A model generated the notes under the pieces. That model was not told the DNA's origin. It did not search any database and saw only the letters and a list, made by a program, of their open reading frames with translations. This document shows, in pieces, positions 42,856-52,857 of a DNA stretch of 64,000 bases. The position numbers were made by a program, and so were the translations under genes. This DNA is from Nocardiopsis endophytica (lineage in GTDB: Bacteria; Actinomycetota; Actinomycetes; Streptosporangiales; Streptosporangiaceae): NCBI RefSeq assembly GCF_027706725.1, contig NZ_JAQFWQ010000019.1, positions 1 through 64,000 of the forward strand. Direction: 5' to 3'. The number at the start of each line of letters is the position of its first letter. The first letter of the stretch is position 1.

Positions 42856-43545
42856 TCAGTCGGCGTCCGGCTCGAACTTGTAGCCCAGCCCGCGCACGGT
42901 GACGATGTGGCTGGGGGCGCCCGGGTCGGTCTCGATCTTGGCGCGCAGCCGCTTGACGTGCACGTCCAGGGTCTTGGTGTCGCCCACGTAGTCGGCGCCC
43001 CAGACCCGGTCGATGAGCTGCATCCGGGTGAGCACCCGCCCGGCGTTGCGCAGCAGCACCTCCAGGAGCTCGAACTCCTTGAGCGGCAGCTGCACGTTCT
43101 CCCCGCGCACCGTCACCACGTGCCGCTCCACGTCCATCCGGACCGGGCCGGCCTCCAGGGCGGCGGGCTCGACCGGCTCCTCCTCGCCCTGGCGGCGCAG
43201 CACCGCGCGGATCCGGGCCACCAGCTCCCGGGAGGAGAAGGGCTTGGTCACGTAGTCGTCGGCGCCCAGCTCCAGGCCGACCACCTTGTCGATCTCGCTG
43301 TCCTTGGCGGTCAGCATGATCACCGGGACGTTGGACTTCTGGCGCAGCGTCCGGCACACCTCGGTGCCGGGGAGCCCGGGCAGCATGAGGTCGAGCAGCA
43401 CGAGGTCGGCGCCGCTGCGGTCGAACTGCTCCAGCGCCACGGTCCCGGTCTCCGCGACGGCGACCTCGAACCCCTCCTTGCGCAGCATGTACGACAGGGC
43501 ATCGCTGTAGGATTCCTCGTCCTCAACGACGAGTACACGCGTCAC
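42856..43545 (-). CDS. Phosphate-type response regulator (PhoP/RegX3)
   Basis: A 229-residue OmpR-family regulator. The receiver domain (1-120) has VEDEES, phosphorylation Asp in LVLLDLMLPGLPG (about residue 51), Thr in MLTAKD and Lys in YVTKPFS. The winged helix (135-225) has LPLKEFELLEVLLRNAGRVL and DTKTLDVHVKRLRAKIE. With the kinase next to it and phoU opposite, it matches Streptomyces PhoP / mycobacterial RegX3, the phosphate-starvation regulator. Confidence 0.92.
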   Translation of the reverse strand: MTRVLVVEDEESYSDALSYMLRKEGFEVAVAETGTVALEQFDRSGADLVLLDLMLPGLPGTEVCRTLRQKSNVPVIMLTAKDSEIDKVVGLELGADDYVTKPFSSRELVARIRAVLRRQGEEEPVEPAALEAGPVRMDVERHVVTVRGENVQLPLKEFELLEVLLRNAGRVLTRMQLIDRVWGADYVGDTKTLDVHVKRLRAKIETDPGAPSHIVTVRGLGYKFEPDAD

Positions 43546-43588
43546 TTTCGCTGCCTCCCAATCGCGTTGGGTCGATGCGGCCCGGCGG

Positions 43589-44746
43589 TCATCCGGCGTG
43601 CGCCGGGGACCGGTCCGCGTCCTCGGTCCGGGGAAGACGAAGGGTGAACGTCGATCCCGAACCCTCCTTGCTCCACACGGTCACTTCACCGCGGTGGTGG
43701 GTCATGATGTGCTTGACGATGGCCAGTCCCAGTCCGGTCCCCCCGGTCTCCCTGCTGCGGGCCGCGTCCACCCGGTAGAAGCGCTCGAAGATGCGCTCCA
43801 GGTCCTGCGGGGGGATGCCGATGCCCTGGTCGGCGACGCTGATCTCGACGGCGCTCTCGGTCTCCTCGGCGGTGACCGAGATGCGGGTCTGCTTGGGGCT
43901 GTAGGCCACGGCGTTGGAGACCAGGTTGCGCAGGGCGGTGGCGAGCAGCCCCTCGTCGCCCATGACGGTCAGGCCGCCGGAGTCGCCGGAGGCCAGCTCG
44001 ATCCGCTTGGCGTCGGCGGCGGTGCGCACCGTGTCCAGGGCCTCCTCGATCACCGCGTCGACCTCCACCTCGGCGGGCTCGGCCATCGGCTCGGCGCCCT
44101 GGATGCGGGACAGGGTGATCAGGTCCTGGATGACGTGGGTGAGGCGGCCGGCCTCCTGCTGCATGCGCCCGGTGAAGCGGCGCACCGCCTCGGGGTCGTC
44201 GCTGGCGTCGGAGATGGTCTCGGCCAGCAGGGACAGCGCCCCCACCGGCGTCTTGAGCTCGTGGCTGATGTTGGCGACGAAGTCGCGGCGGACCGCCTCC
44301 ACGCGCAGCCGCTCGGTCTGGTCCTCGGCCAGCACCAGCACCAGGCCGGTGCCGCCGAGCGGGGCGACGCGCACCGCGAAGGAGGTGGAGTCGGGGCCGA
44401 ACTTGCGGACCGCGACCTCGATCTCGGTCTCCCGGATCACCCCGTCCCGGCGCACGTGGCGGGCCAGCGCCAGCAGGTCGCCGATGACCAGTTCCTCGCC
44501 GCGGACGATGCCGTAGGCGCGCGCGGCCGAGCTGGCCCGCAGCACCCGGTCGGCGGGGTCGAGCACCACCGCGGAGGAGGGCAGCGCGGCCAGCACCTCG
44601 GCGATCCCCGGGGGGAGGTCGGCGGGCTGCGGGGGATCGGGGGACAGGGGCGCGCGGCCCCGGCCGAACGGGATCGCCAGGCCGGCACCGAGCCCGACCG
44701 CGAGCCCGACGAGGGCCGCGATCGCGGTCACGAGTTCGCCTTGCAC
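43589..44746 (-). CDS. Phosphate-type sensor histidine kinase (PhoR/SenX3)
   Basis: A 385-residue kinase. One N-terminal membrane helix (about 7-27), a PAS-like domain (45-140), the H-box FVANISHELKTPVGALSLLA (about residue 165), and ATPase N/G boxes NLVSNAVAYS, VADQGIGIP and GGTGLGLAIVKHI. The short periplasmic part means it probably reads phosphate through the Pst transporter and PhoU, as SenX3 does. The -10 TACGAT lies six bases before GTG 44746 (leaderless). Confidence 0.92.
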   Translation of the reverse strand: MQGELVTAIAALVGLAVGLGAGLAIPFGRGRAPLSPDPPQPADLPPGIAEVLAALPSSAVVLDPADRVLRASSAARAYGIVRGEELVIGDLLALARHVRRDGVIRETEIEVAVRKFGPDSTSFAVRVAPLGGTGLVLVLAEDQTERLRVEAVRRDFVANISHELKTPVGALSLLAETISDASDDPEAVRRFTGRMQQEAGRLTHVIQDLITLSRIQGAEPMAEPAEVEVDAVIEEALDTVRTAADAKRIELASGDSGGLTVMGDEGLLATALRNLVSNAVAYSPKQTRISVTAEETESAVEISVADQGIGIPPQDLERIFERFYRVDAARSRETGGTGLGLAIVKHIMTHHRGEVTVWSKEGSGSTFTLRLPRTEDADRSPAHAG

Positions 44747-44794
44747 ACTTCGATCGTAATCGGACAGACCGCCGCTTTACCCGTCTGACCATGT

Positions 44795-44839
44795 GTTACA
44801 ACCGAGGTTTCGGCATTGTTCACCGATGCTTACGGTGAG
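44795..44839. promoter_or_regulatory. Possible PHO box
   Basis: Between the divergent kinase and phoU genes lie 11-base spaced units starting GTTACAACCGA, GTTTCGGCATT and GTTCACCGATG, then weaker CTTACGGTGAG and CTTCAACTAAC. GTTCACC (44818-44824) equals the Streptomyces PHO-box core. This suggests control of both genes by the phosphorylated regulator. Confidence 0.5.
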
Positions 44840-44869
44840 CTTCAACTAACGGCTGGGACGATTGAGACC

Positions 44870-45532
44870 ATGCGCGACACTTACCACGAGGAGCTGGACG
44901 CCCTCGGCGGACGCCTCATCGAGATGACGCGGCTCGCCCGGCACGCCATCGCCCGTGCGACCACCGCCCTGCTGGACGCCGACCTGACCGCGGCCCAGGA
45001 GGTGATCTCCGGGGACGAGGACATCAACCGCCTCGACGAGGAGATCGAGGCGAGCGTCTTCGACCTGATGGCACGGCAGCAGCCGGTCGCCACCGACCTG
45101 CGGACCATCATCACCGCGCTGCACATGTCCGGCGACCTGGAGCGGATGGGCGACCACGCGGTGCACATCGCCAAGATCGCCCGGCGCCGCCACCCCGACT
45201 CGGCCATCCCCTCCGAACTGCGCTCCATCGTGCTGGAGATGGGGCACCAGGCCGAGCTGCTGGTGATCAAGGCGGGCGAGGTCGTGGAGAACCGGGACGC
45301 CGAGACCGCCCTGGAGCTGGACAGCGACGACGACCGGATGGACAAGCTGCGCCGCAAGCTGCTGCGCCGGATCCTGTCCCCGGAGTGGAAGCACGGGGTC
45401 GAGTCGACCATGGACGTCACCCTGGCGGGCCGGTTCTACGAGCGGTTCGGCGACCACGCGGTGCACGTCGCCGACAACCTGGTCTACATGGTCACGGGGG
45501 AGAAGCCCAAGGACTTCGAGCCGGAGGCCTGA
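44870..45532 (+). CDS. phoU: Phosphate signalling protein PhoU
   Basis: A 220-residue protein made of two three-helix PhoU repeats; each has a metal-binding motif (DLERMGDHAVHIAKIA and YERFGDHAVHVADNL). PhoU links the Pst transporter to the sensor kinase and holds the system off when phosphate is plentiful. It lies divergent to the kinase. ATG 44870 was chosen; a longer upstream frame overlaps the candidate PHO box. Confidence 0.93.
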   Translation: MRDTYHEELDALGGRLIEMTRLARHAIARATTALLDADLTAAQEVISGDEDINRLDEEIEASVFDLMARQQPVATDLRTIITALHMSGDLERMGDHAVHIAKIARRRHPDSAIPSELRSIVLEMGHQAELLVIKAGEVVENRDAETALELDSDDDRMDKLRRKLLRRILSPEWKHGVESTMDVTLAGRFYERFGDHAVHVADNLVYMVTGEKPKDFEPEA

Positions 45533-45963
45533 GGCGGCTCGACGGGCGGCTCAATGGGCGCGGCCAGGGGCGCGTCCGAGGGGGGAAGAGCGCGGGGCCG
45601 CCACGGCTCCGCGAAAAAGTGGCGTATGTCACTCTCGAATCGGGCGTCGATCGGACGTGATCCGGCGTTGAACGTGTACGCAGGGCGTTCCCTCTCGTCG
45701 GGGCGGGGGTGCGGCGGCGGACCGCAAGGGGGTCCCAGATCGGTCCGCAACCCGTCGCGGGGCGTGACCGAGCGCGCCCGGACCCGGGCCTCCGACCGGC
45801 CGGAACCCGTGCGGGCAGGGGCGCACGGGGCCGCCGCGAGCACCGGCCGCGGGCTTTGTCAAGACCTAAAATCCGGCGCTGACCTGCGTTGACGTAAACG
45901 GAATAGGTACGTTAAGTCACGGATTCGTGGTACCCTTGTGGTAGCGGAAGGGGTACTTGTCAC
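45533..45963 (+). promoter_or_regulatory. Gap holding the carD promoter region
   Basis: About 430 bases with no supported gene. Near carD, TTGACG (45889-45894) and TTAAGT (45912-45917) form a -35/-10 pair with 17-base spacing; a second -10-like TACCCT is at 45931-45936. GTACCCTT and AAGGGGTAC arms flank the ribosome-binding site (AAGGGG). Confidence 0.55.
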
Positions 45964-46446
45964 ATGGCTTTCAAGGTCGGCGACACCGTTGTCTATCCCC
46001 ACCATGGGGCTGCTCGTATTGAGGCGATCGAGACCAGGACCATTAAGGGCGAGGAAAGGACCTACCTCGTTCTCCGGGTCGACAAGGGTGATCTAACGGT
46101 ACGCGTGCCCGCCGAGAACGCCGAAGAGGTCGGCGTTCGCGACGTGGTGGGCCAGGACGGTCTGGACCGGGTCTTCGAGGTGCTGCGCGCCCCGCACACC
46201 GAGGAGCCCACCAACTGGTCCCGCCGGTACAAGGCGAACGTGGAGAAGCTCGCCTCCGGTGACGTGAACAAGGTCGCGGAGGTCGTCCGGGACCTGTGGC
46301 GGCGCGACAGGGAGCGCGGCCTGTCCGCGGGAGAGAAGCGGATGCTCGCCAAGGCGCGGCAGATTCTGGTGAGCGAACTCGCCCTCGCGGAAAAGACCAA
46401 CGAGGACAAGGCCGAGGCCCTTCTCGACGAAGTCCTCACGAACTGA
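45964..46446 (+). CDS. carD: CarD, RNA polymerase-binding regulator
   Basis: A 160-residue protein. The N-terminal Tudor-like domain ([20 protein letters not shown]) binds the RNA polymerase beta lobe. The C-terminal helical domain contains the conserved tryptophan ([13 protein letters not shown]) that wedges the minor groove of the -10 upstream edge. It stabilises open complexes, notably at rRNA promoters. Followed after 28 bases by ispF. Confidence 0.95.
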   Translation: MAFKVGDTVVYPHHGAARIEAIETRTIKGEERTYLVLRVDKGDLTVRVPAENAEEVGVRDVVGQDGLDRVFEVLRAPHTEEPTNWSRRYKANVEKLASGDVNKVAEVVRDLWRRDRERGLSAGEKRMLAKARQILVSELALAEKTNEDKAEALLDEVLTN

Positions 46447-46474
46447 AACGGGTCACAGGGAACGACACGCGTCA

Positions 46475-46957
46475 ATGGTGAGAATCCCGAGGGTGGGCGT
46501 CGGAACCGACGTCCACCCTTTCATGTCCGGAAGAATTCTGTTCCTGGCCGGCCTGGAATGGCCCGGTGAGACGGGCGTCAGCGGCCATTCCGACGGCGAC
46601 GTCGCCGCGCACGCGGCCTGCGACGCGCTGTTCTCCGCGTGCGGCCTGGGCGACCTGGGGGCGCAGTTCGGCACGGCCGACGCGCGCTGGAAGGGCGCCT
46701 CGGGGACCGCGCTGCTCGCCGAGGCGGCGGCGCGGGTGCGCGCCGCCGGGTTCGAGATCGGCAACGTGTCGGTCCAGGTGATCGGGAACCGTCCCCGGTT
46801 CGCCCCGCGCCGTGCCGAGGCGGAGAAGGCGCTCTCCGAGGCCGCCGGGGCCCCGGTGTCGGTGTCGGCCACCACCACCGACGGCCTGGGGCTGACCGGC
46901 CGGGGCGAGGGCATCGCCGCGGTGGCCACGGCCCTGTGCCTGCCGCCGGAGGACTGA
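46475..46957 (+). CDS. ispF: 2-C-methyl-D-erythritol 2,4-cyclodiphosphate synthase IspF
   Basis: A 160-residue enzyme of the MEP isoprenoid pathway. Metal ligands are in GTDVHPF (Asp, His) and [16 protein letters not shown] (His); the CDP-binding segment is [14 protein letters not shown]. In many relatives ispD lies between carD and ispF; here the 28-base gap leaves no room for it, so ispD must be elsewhere. Confidence 0.93.
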   Translation: MVRIPRVGVGTDVHPFMSGRILFLAGLEWPGETGVSGHSDGDVAAHAACDALFSACGLGDLGAQFGTADARWKGASGTALLAEAAARVRAAGFEIGNVSVQVIGNRPRFAPRRAEAEKALSEAAGAPVSVSATTTDGLGLTGRGEGIAAVATALCLPPED

Positions 46958-47023
46958 GGAGGCGCGCGGCCCGTGAGGCGGCCCATGGGGGGCCGCGGGG
47001 CGGCGCGGCACGGTGCGATACGC

Positions 47024-47063
47024 GACGAGGGGGCGCCCAGGGGGACCTGGGCGCCCCCTCGTC
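47024..47063. terminator. Perfect 18-bp hairpin terminator
   Basis: GACGAGGGGGCGCCCAGG (47024-47041) pairs perfectly with 47046-47063 around a GGGA loop. It lies between the convergent ispF and 47159 gene ends and should stop transcription both ways. Confidence 0.88.
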
Positions 47064-47158
47064 CGTGTCGGGGGTCCGCGTCGAGCAGGGGCGTTTCCTG
47101 TGGGTGACGGCGGGCGGCGGTATACGGGCGGCGGGTCCGACCGCATTTCGGTCGGTCG

Positions 47159-48667
47159 TCAGGCGTCCTCGGGGGCGTCCGGCGGCGTGGGGCCGCTGCG
47201 GACCCGGCTCGCCGGGGGCTCCTCGGACGGGAAGTCCGCCATCGGTGTGCGGCGGGGCTTGAGCACCATCGGGCGCTTGGGCATCGGCTCGGCCCCCGGC
47301 GGCGTTCCGTACACGCGGGTGTCGGCGTCCGGCGGGGGGACCTCCCCCTCGGCCCCCTCCTCGGCGGGCACGGCGGCCTCGTCGCTGGTGGGGTCGTCGG
47401 CGGGGACGGTGTCCATGAAGCCGTCGTCGAAGCCGTCGTCCCCGGAGGCCTCGGAGGGGAGCGCCCCGGAACCGGCGGCGCCCCCGAGGGAGGGCGCCTC
47501 CTCGGCGGCGCGCTTGATCGGGTTGCCGCTCTCGGGGTCGCGCCGGGGGAGCTCCGGGCGGTCCTCCCCGGCCGTGTCCCCGTCCCGGTAGTCGGGCAGG
47601 GGGCGCAGGGGGACGGTCGGCGAGGTGATGACCGACGACGCGGGGGCGGCGGCCGCGTCCCCGTCCTCGTCCGCTTCGTCCTCCTCGACGTCGTCCTCAT
47701 CGGAGTCGGGGGCGGGCACCTCGCGCAGGGCGGCAGGCTCATCCGGCTCCTCCGGCGAGTCCGGCGCCTCCTCCCGCTCCTCGTCCGCCTCCTCCCCGCG
47801 CTCGTCCTCCTCCTGCTCCCGCACGGACGGGCCGGACGCGTGGAGGACGCGCACCGCGGAGACGGGGTCGGTGTCCTCGTCGTTCGCCGACAGGGCGGTG
47901 GACTCGGCCGAGGCGGTCCGGCGCGCGCCCGCGCGCGGCCACAGCAGGGTGGGCTCCGGGGCCCTCTCCTCCTCGGGCTCCTCAGCGGCCCCGTCCGCCG
48001 TCGCGTCGGCGGGCCCGGCCGCAGCGGCCTCCGCCTCCTCCGGACCCTCATCTTCCGGGTCCCGATCGTCGTCGTCCCGCCCGTCGTCCTCGTCCTCAAC
48101 GTCCTCATCGCGGGATCCGGCCGGATCCCCGGCGGCGGCCGGGTGCGGGCGGCGCCGGGCCCGGCGGTCGGGCAGCTCGCCGTTCAGGTATCGCCAGACC
48201 CGGATGAACAGGAGGAACGCCACCAGCAGGGCCAGCCACGGCGCCGCGGCGGCCAGCACCACCGCCAGCGCGTCCGAGGGCCGCTGCTCGCTCGCCGACA
48301 GCGCGCTCGCCCCGGCCGCGGCCAGGATGAGCAGCAGGATCAGGCCGTCGACCTGGAGCCGCTGGGGGCGCGGCGCGGCCCGCAGCAGGAAGCTGGCCCA
48401 GAAGGCCAGCAGGAGGAGCAGGGTGAAGACGCCGGGGTACAGGTGCGCGCGGTCCGCGGGCACGTTGCCCTGCAGGGCGAGCTGGTAGATGCCGCTGTAG
48501 GAGAGCACGACGGCGCAGGCGGCGATCAGCAGGACGCCTGCGGCGGTCAGCAGCACGGCGGCGGTGCGCGGGCCGCGCGGGCCCTGCGGCCCGCCGGTGG
48601 GGGCGGGACGGGTCCCGGGGCGCCTCCGCGCCGGAGAGGCAGGGGAAGAGGAGGGTTTCACGGCCAT
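47159..48667 (-). CDS. Membrane protein with a long acidic tail
   Basis: A 502-residue protein. Residues 36-165 hold about four membrane helices ([67 protein letters not shown]). Residues 175-500 are Asp/Glu/Pro/Ala-rich and predicted disordered, without a catalytic motif; a basic patch ([13 protein letters not shown]) lies near the end. No known family. Such tails may bind partners in the cytoplasm. Confidence 0.7.
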   Translation of the reverse strand: MAVKPSSSPASPARRRPGTRPAPTGGPQGPRGPRTAAVLLTAAGVLLIAACAVVLSYSGIYQLALQGNVPADRAHLYPGVFTLLLLLAFWASFLLRAAPRPQRLQVDGLILLLILAAAGASALSASEQRPSDALAVVLAAAAPWLALLVAFLLFIRVWRYLNGELPDRRARRRPHPAAAGDPAGSRDEDVEDEDDGRDDDDRDPEDEGPEEAEAAAAGPADATADGAAEEPEEERAPEPTLLWPRAGARRTASAESTALSANDEDTDPVSAVRVLHASGPSVREQEEDERGEEADEEREEAPDSPEEPDEPAALREVPAPDSDEDDVEEDEADEDGDAAAAPASSVITSPTVPLRPLPDYRDGDTAGEDRPELPRRDPESGNPIKRAAEEAPSLGGAAGSGALPSEASGDDGFDDGFMDTVPADDPTSDEAAVPAEEGAEGEVPPPDADTRVYGTPPGAEPMPKRPMVLKPRRTPMADFPSEEPPASRVRSGPTPPDAPEDA

Positions 48668-48826
48668 CGTGGGCAGAGACTAGCCCAGCGGCGGCGGCGA
48701 ACACGAGGATCCGCCCGAAAGTGGCCGGAAGGCCCGGCGCGTCGGGAATCGGGTGATCCTCGCGGGGCGGGGCAGGATGCTGCCAGGGGCCCCGCGCGAA
48801 GGCGCGGAGCGGCTACCCTTGGGACC

Positions 48827-50230
48827 GTGAGTCTGCGCTTCTATGACACCCGAGCCCGGCAGGTCCGCGAATTCACCCCCCTGCACGAGGGGTGTGCCTC
48901 GCTGTACCTGTGCGGTGCCACGGTGCAGGCGCCTCCGCACATCGGGCACATCCGCTCGGGGGTCAACTTCGACGTCCTCCGCCGGTGGATGGCCTACCGC
49001 GGGTACAGCGTCACGCTGTGCCGCAACGTCACCGACATCGACGACAAGATCCTGCGCGTCGCCGCCGACCAGGGCGTCCAGTGGTGGGCCGTCAGCGACC
49101 GCAACCAGCGGGCCTTCACCGCCGCCTACGACGCGCTGGGCTGCCTGCCCCCAACGGTCGAGCCGCGCGCGACCGGCCACGTGCCGGAGATGATCACGCT
49201 GATGCGGCGCCTGATCGACCGCGGCCACGCCTACGCGGCCGAGGACGGCTCCGGCGACGTCTACTTCGACGTGATGTCCTACCCCGAGTACGGGGCCCTG
49301 TCGGGGCAGCGCGTCGACCACATGCTCGGCGCCGGGGACACCGACTCGGAGTCGGCCAAGCGCGACCCGCGCGACTTCGCCCTGTGGAAGGGCGCCAAGC
49401 CGGGCGAGCCGAGCTGGGAGACCCCGTGGGGGAGCGGGCGCCCCGGGTGGCACCTGGAGTGCTCGGCGATGTCCACCAAGTACCTGGGGGCCGAGTTCGA
49501 CGTCCACGGCGGCGGACTGGACCTGGTCTTCCCGCACCACGAGAACGAGCTGGCCCAGTCCCGGGCGGCGGGCGACGGCTTCGCCCGCTACTGGATGCAC
49601 AACGGGCTGCTCACCATCGGCGGCGAGAAGATGGCCAAGTCGCTGGGGAACTCGCTGCTGATCAGCGAGATGGTGCGCCGCGTCCGCCCGGTGGAGCTGC
49701 GCTACTACCTGGCGCAGGCGCACTACCGCTCGGTGCTGGACTACTCCGAGGAGGCCCTGGGCGAGGCGGCCGCCGCCTACCAGAGGGTGGAGGGGTTCCT
49801 CACCCGCGCCGGGGAGCTGGTCGGCCCGGTGGAGCCCGCCGCGCGGGTGCCCGACGCCTTCGCCTCGGCGCTCGACGACGACCTGGGCACCGCCCAGGCG
49901 CTCGCGGTCGTGCACGGGCACGTGCGGGAGGGCAACAGCGCCCTGGGCGACGGGCGCAAGGAGCGCGCCGCCGAGCTGGCCGCCGAGCTGCGCGCGATGC
50001 TCGGGGTGCTGGGCCTGGACCCGGCCTCGGAGCAGTGGGCCTCCGGCGAGGGCCAGGGGCTGCGCGAGGTCGTGGACGCCCTGGTGTCGGTGGCGCTGGA
50101 GCAGCGGCAGGCGGCGCGGCAGCGCAAGGACTACGCGGCGGCCGACGCCATCCGGGACCGGCTCGCCGAGGCGGGCGTCGCGGTGGAGGACACCCCGCAG
50201 GGGCCGCGCTGGGAGCTGCGCCGCGGCTGA
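48827..50230 (+). CDS. cysS: Cysteinyl-tRNA synthetase
   Basis: A 467-residue class I synthetase. The HIGH motif is in [10 protein letters not shown], the zinc cysteine in YLCGATVQ and [11 protein letters not shown] with HHENE, and the KMSKS motif reads KMAKS ([11 protein letters not shown]). All are needed to activate cysteine and charge tRNA-Cys. GTG 48827 is seven bases after the -10 TACCCT (48814-48819), so probably leaderless. Confidence 0.94.
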   Translation: MSLRFYDTRARQVREFTPLHEGCASLYLCGATVQAPPHIGHIRSGVNFDVLRRWMAYRGYSVTLCRNVTDIDDKILRVAADQGVQWWAVSDRNQRAFTAAYDALGCLPPTVEPRATGHVPEMITLMRRLIDRGHAYAAEDGSGDVYFDVMSYPEYGALSGQRVDHMLGAGDTDSESAKRDPRDFALWKGAKPGEPSWETPWGSGRPGWHLECSAMSTKYLGAEFDVHGGGLDLVFPHHENELAQSRAAGDGFARYWMHNGLLTIGGEKMAKSLGNSLLISEMVRRVRPVELRYYLAQAHYRSVLDYSEEALGEAAAAYQRVEGFLTRAGELVGPVEPAARVPDAFASALDDDLGTAQALAVVHGHVREGNSALGDGRKERAAELAAELRAMLGVLGLDPASEQWASGEGQGLREVVDALVSVALEQRQAARQRKDYAAADAIRDRLAEAGVAVEDTPQGPRWELRRG

Positions 50231-50356
50231 CCGCGGGCGGGCGGGGCACCCGCCCGGAGCGCCTATCATCACAGGTCGGACAGGTCGGCAGGGGTCCGCG
50301 CCCCGGAGCGGCCGCGCGCGAGCACACCCGGAATCGAGCAGGGGAGACGGTCCACC

Positions 50357-51328
50357 ATGCCGGCGAAGAAGAACAAGAAGGGCCCGACCAAGGGCAGCGG
50401 CGGCAAGAACCGGCGCTCGCTGGAGGGCAAGAAGACGACCCTGCCCAAGGAGGAGCGGCACTGGTACCCGGGGAAGAAGCCCCGCGGCGCCAAGGGCGCG
50501 CCCTCCGGCGGGGCGCACGCGGCCCAGGGCGGGCGGCCGGAGGCGGGCGAAGCGCCGCGCCAGGCGCCCGGCGGCGAGCTGCTGATCGGCCGCAACCCGG
50601 TGGTGGAGGCGCTGCGGGCGGGGATGCCCGCGGTGCGCCTGTTCATCGCCAACAGCCTGGATCCGGACGCCCGGGTGAACGAGGCGTCCCGGCTGGCGGG
50701 GGACCGCGGCCTGGAGATCAGCGAGGTCACCCGGGGCGAGCTGGACCGGCGCTGCGACAGCAACGGCCTGCCCGGCGCCGCGCACCAGGGGATCGCGCTG
50801 CAGGTGCGCCCGTACCGGTACTCCGCGCCCGAGGACCTGTCGGAGGCCGCCCGGGCGGCGGGTCAGGCGCCGCTGATCGTGGCGCTGGACGGGGTGACCG
50901 ACCCGCACAACCTGGGGGCGATCGCCCGCTCGGCGGCGGCGTTCGGCGCGCACGGGCTGCTCGTGCAGGAGCGCAGGGCGGCGGGCGTGACGATGGCGGC
51001 GTGGAAGACGTCGGCGGGAACGCTGGCGAAGCTGCCGGTGGCCCAGGCGGTGAACCTGACCCGGGCGCTGGAGGGGTACAAGCGCGAGGGCCTGTTCGTC
51101 GTGGGCCTGGACGCCGGCGGCGACACCCGCCTGGACGCGATCACCCTGGCGGAGGACCCGCTGGTGGTCGTGGTCGGCTCCGAGGGCAAGGGCCTGTCCC
51201 GCCTGGTGCGCGAGGCCTGTGACACGGTCGCGGGCATCCCGATCACGGGTGCGGAGTCGCTGAACGCGTCCGTGGCCGCCGGGGTGGCGCTGTACGAGGT
51301 GGCCCGCCGCAGGACGCCCGGGCAGTAG
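50357..51328 (+). CDS. rlmB: 23S rRNA (guanosine-2'-O)-methyltransferase RlmB
   Basis: A 323-residue SPOUT enzyme. The N-terminal 70 residues are basic and disordered, then an L30e-like substrate-binding domain (GRNPVVEALRAGMP). The knotted catalytic domain has PHNLGAIARSA, VGSEGKGLS and ESLNASVAAGVALYE. It is expected to methylate G2251 of the peptidyl-transferase P loop. A -10-like TATCAT lies at 50264-50269. Usual neighbour of cysS. Confidence 0.93.
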   Translation: MPAKKNKKGPTKGSGGKNRRSLEGKKTTLPKEERHWYPGKKPRGAKGAPSGGAHAAQGGRPEAGEAPRQAPGGELLIGRNPVVEALRAGMPAVRLFIANSLDPDARVNEASRLAGDRGLEISEVTRGELDRRCDSNGLPGAAHQGIALQVRPYRYSAPEDLSEAARAAGQAPLIVALDGVTDPHNLGAIARSAAAFGAHGLLVQERRAAGVTMAAWKTSAGTLAKLPVAQAVNLTRALEGYKREGLFVVGLDAGGDTRLDAITLAEDPLVVVVGSEGKGLSRLVREACDTVAGIPITGAESLNASVAAGVALYEVARRRTPGQ

Positions 51329-51381
51329 GCGCGAACCGGTACCATTCGACTGGGTGTCGGCGGCACGTCCGCCGCACACCG

Positions 51382-51454
51382 GCCGGCGTAGCTCAATCGG
51401 CAGAGCAATCGCCTTGTAAGCGATAGGTTAGGGGTTCGATTCCCCTCGCCGGCT
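51382..51454 (+). tRNA. tRNA-Thr (UGU)
   Basis: A 73-base cloverleaf. Acceptor arms GCCGGCG/CGCCGGC, D arm GCTCAATCGGCAGAGC, anticodon arm ATCGC-CTTGTAA-GCGAT with anticodon TGT, T arm AGGGGTTCGATTCCCCT. CCA is not encoded. A -10-like TACCAT lies at 51340-51345. Its 3' part is the integration site of the element that follows. Confidence 0.96.
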
Positions 51455-51457
51455 CTT
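51410..51457 (+). repeat. attL, 48-bp direct repeat in tRNA-Thr
   Basis: Starts CGCCTTGTAAGCGATAGG in the anticodon arm, runs through the tRNA end and stops at GGCTCTT. It is identical to 55549-55596. Confidence 0.92.
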
Positions 51458-51532
51458 GGCATGGTTGACCTGGGAAGACGCTCTGGTGACAGACGGAATC
51501 CGTTGACTGGAGTGCTGCCAGAGGTATCGCCT

Positions 51533-52519
51533 ATGCCGTCTCAGAGAGTCCGCAGGGGCCCGCGTCGTCTCGACGCGGGCCCGCTGACACCCTTCATCGA
51601 CTCGTTCACCCTGGAACTCCGTGCTCGCGGCCTTGCGGGCCGCACGGTCACGATGTACCGCGAAGCGGTGGCGTGGCTGGCCGGAGAGCACCTGACCACC
51701 GGTGGGCACCCCAACGAGATCGACCGCACCCATGGATCGGGAGAGCAAGCGTTCACCTTCCCTGCGGTCACCGACTGGGCGGACATCGAGCGTGAGCACG
51801 TTCAGAGCTGGATCACCCGCCTGCGGGATCGCGGCCATGGGGACGCCTACGTCAACAACCAGTTCCGCTGCCTGCGCCAGTTCTTCATCTGGTTGGAGGA
51901 CGAGGAAGGCGTACGCAATCCGCTCGCAGCGATGAAGCCGCCGCGCGTCACGGAGAAGCCCGTCCCGGTATTCAGCGAAGACGAGATCGGGCGACTGTTC
52001 GCGGCCGTGCGCGGGGGCGACCTGTGGTCTCGGCGTGACGCGGCCATCATGTTCGTGCTGCGGGACACGGGCGTGCGCCTGATGGAGCTGAGCGCGCTCA
52101 CCGTCGATGACGTGGACTTCCTGGATCGGGAGGCGACGGTGACGGGCAAGGGCGGACGCGAGCGCACCGTGAAGTACACCTACGAGGCGGCGCGGGCGCT
52201 GGACAGGTACATGCGCTCCCGTGCGAAGCACCGCCACGGTTCGCTTCCCCCGCTGTGGATCGGCCCCAAAGGAGCCTTGACCGCATCCGGCATCTATCAG
52301 GCCGTAGAGCGCCGGGCAGCGGAGGCGCACGTGTCCGGCGTGCACCCGCACCGGTTCCGGCACCACTTCAGCCATACATGGCTTGACAGGGGAGGGGCGG
52401 AAGGCGACCTGATGGAGCTGAACGGGTGGACGTCGCCGCAGATGCTCCGCCGCTACGGTCGCTCAGCCGCCTCCGCCCGGGCGCGGCGCGGGTACGACCG
52501 CATCATGGGCGACGCCTGA
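51533..52519 (+). CDS. int: Tyrosine site-specific integrase
   Basis: A 328-residue recombinase. The N-terminal SAM-like core-binding domain covers about 15-115 (FIDSFTLELRARGLAGRTVT). The catalytic domain has Arg in DTGVRLMELSAL, Lys in TGKGGRERTVKY, the HxxR box in HPHRFRHHFSHTWLDRGG, Trp replacing the second His in LNGWTSPQML, and the nucleophile Tyr in RRYGRSA. All active residues are there, so it may be functional. ATG 51533 follows CAGAGG; an in-frame ATG at 51461, just after attL, would add 24 residues. Confidence 0.93.
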   Translation: MPSQRVRRGPRRLDAGPLTPFIDSFTLELRARGLAGRTVTMYREAVAWLAGEHLTTGGHPNEIDRTHGSGEQAFTFPAVTDWADIEREHVQSWITRLRDRGHGDAYVNNQFRCLRQFFIWLEDEEGVRNPLAAMKPPRVTEKPVPVFSEDEIGRLFAAVRGGDLWSRRDAAIMFVLRDTGVRLMELSALTVDDVDFLDREATVTGKGGRERTVKYTYEAARALDRYMRSRAKHRHGSLPPLWIGPKGALTASGIYQAVERRAAEAHVSGVHPHRFRHHFSHTWLDRGGAEGDLMELNGWTSPQMLRRYGRSAASARARRGYDRIMGDA

Positions 52520-52531
52520 TCACGGGATGGA

Positions 52532-52559
52532 GCGGCCCCGGCTCCAGAGCCGGGGCCGC
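52532..52559. terminator. Two-way terminator after the integrase
   Basis: GCGGCCCCGGCT and AGCCGGGGCCGC pair perfectly around CCAG, between the integrase and the convergent 97-residue gene. Confidence 0.85.
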
Positions 52560-52563
52560 CCCA

Positions 52564-52857
52564 TCATTCCGCGTCGTCATTGGAAGACGGTGCGCGTCGG
52601 CGGCGGGACCGTGTGTCGGCGGAGGCGCGGGCCAGACGGAGCATATACGCCCGGTGCGCGGCCTCTCCGGCCTTGCGGCGCTGCTCCTCACCGGTGATCG
52701 CCGGGTCCACGCGGGCGATCCAGTAGTCGACCGACCCCGGGGACGCGGCGCGGGCACGACGGGTGCGTGCGGCGCGGTCGGCGGTCCGGGCCCAGGATTC
52801 GAGGGCGCCGATGCGCCCTTGGAGGGAACGGCGGGGGTCTTGCGAAGAGTCGTCCAA
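52564..52857 (-). CDS. Unknown 97-residue protein of the element
   Basis: A hydrophilic, helical protein rich in Arg/Ala (QGRIGALESWARTADRAART; GSVDYWIARVDPAITGEEQR). I do not recognise a family. The frame ends right at the integrase terminator and starts with ATG 52857. It may be a small DNA-associated or regulatory protein of integrative elements; no function is claimed. Confidence 0.6.
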   Translation of the reverse strand: MDDSSQDPRRSLQGRIGALESWARTADRAARTRRARAASPGSVDYWIARVDPAITGEEQRRKAGEAAHRAYMLRLARASADTRSRRRRAPSSNDDAE

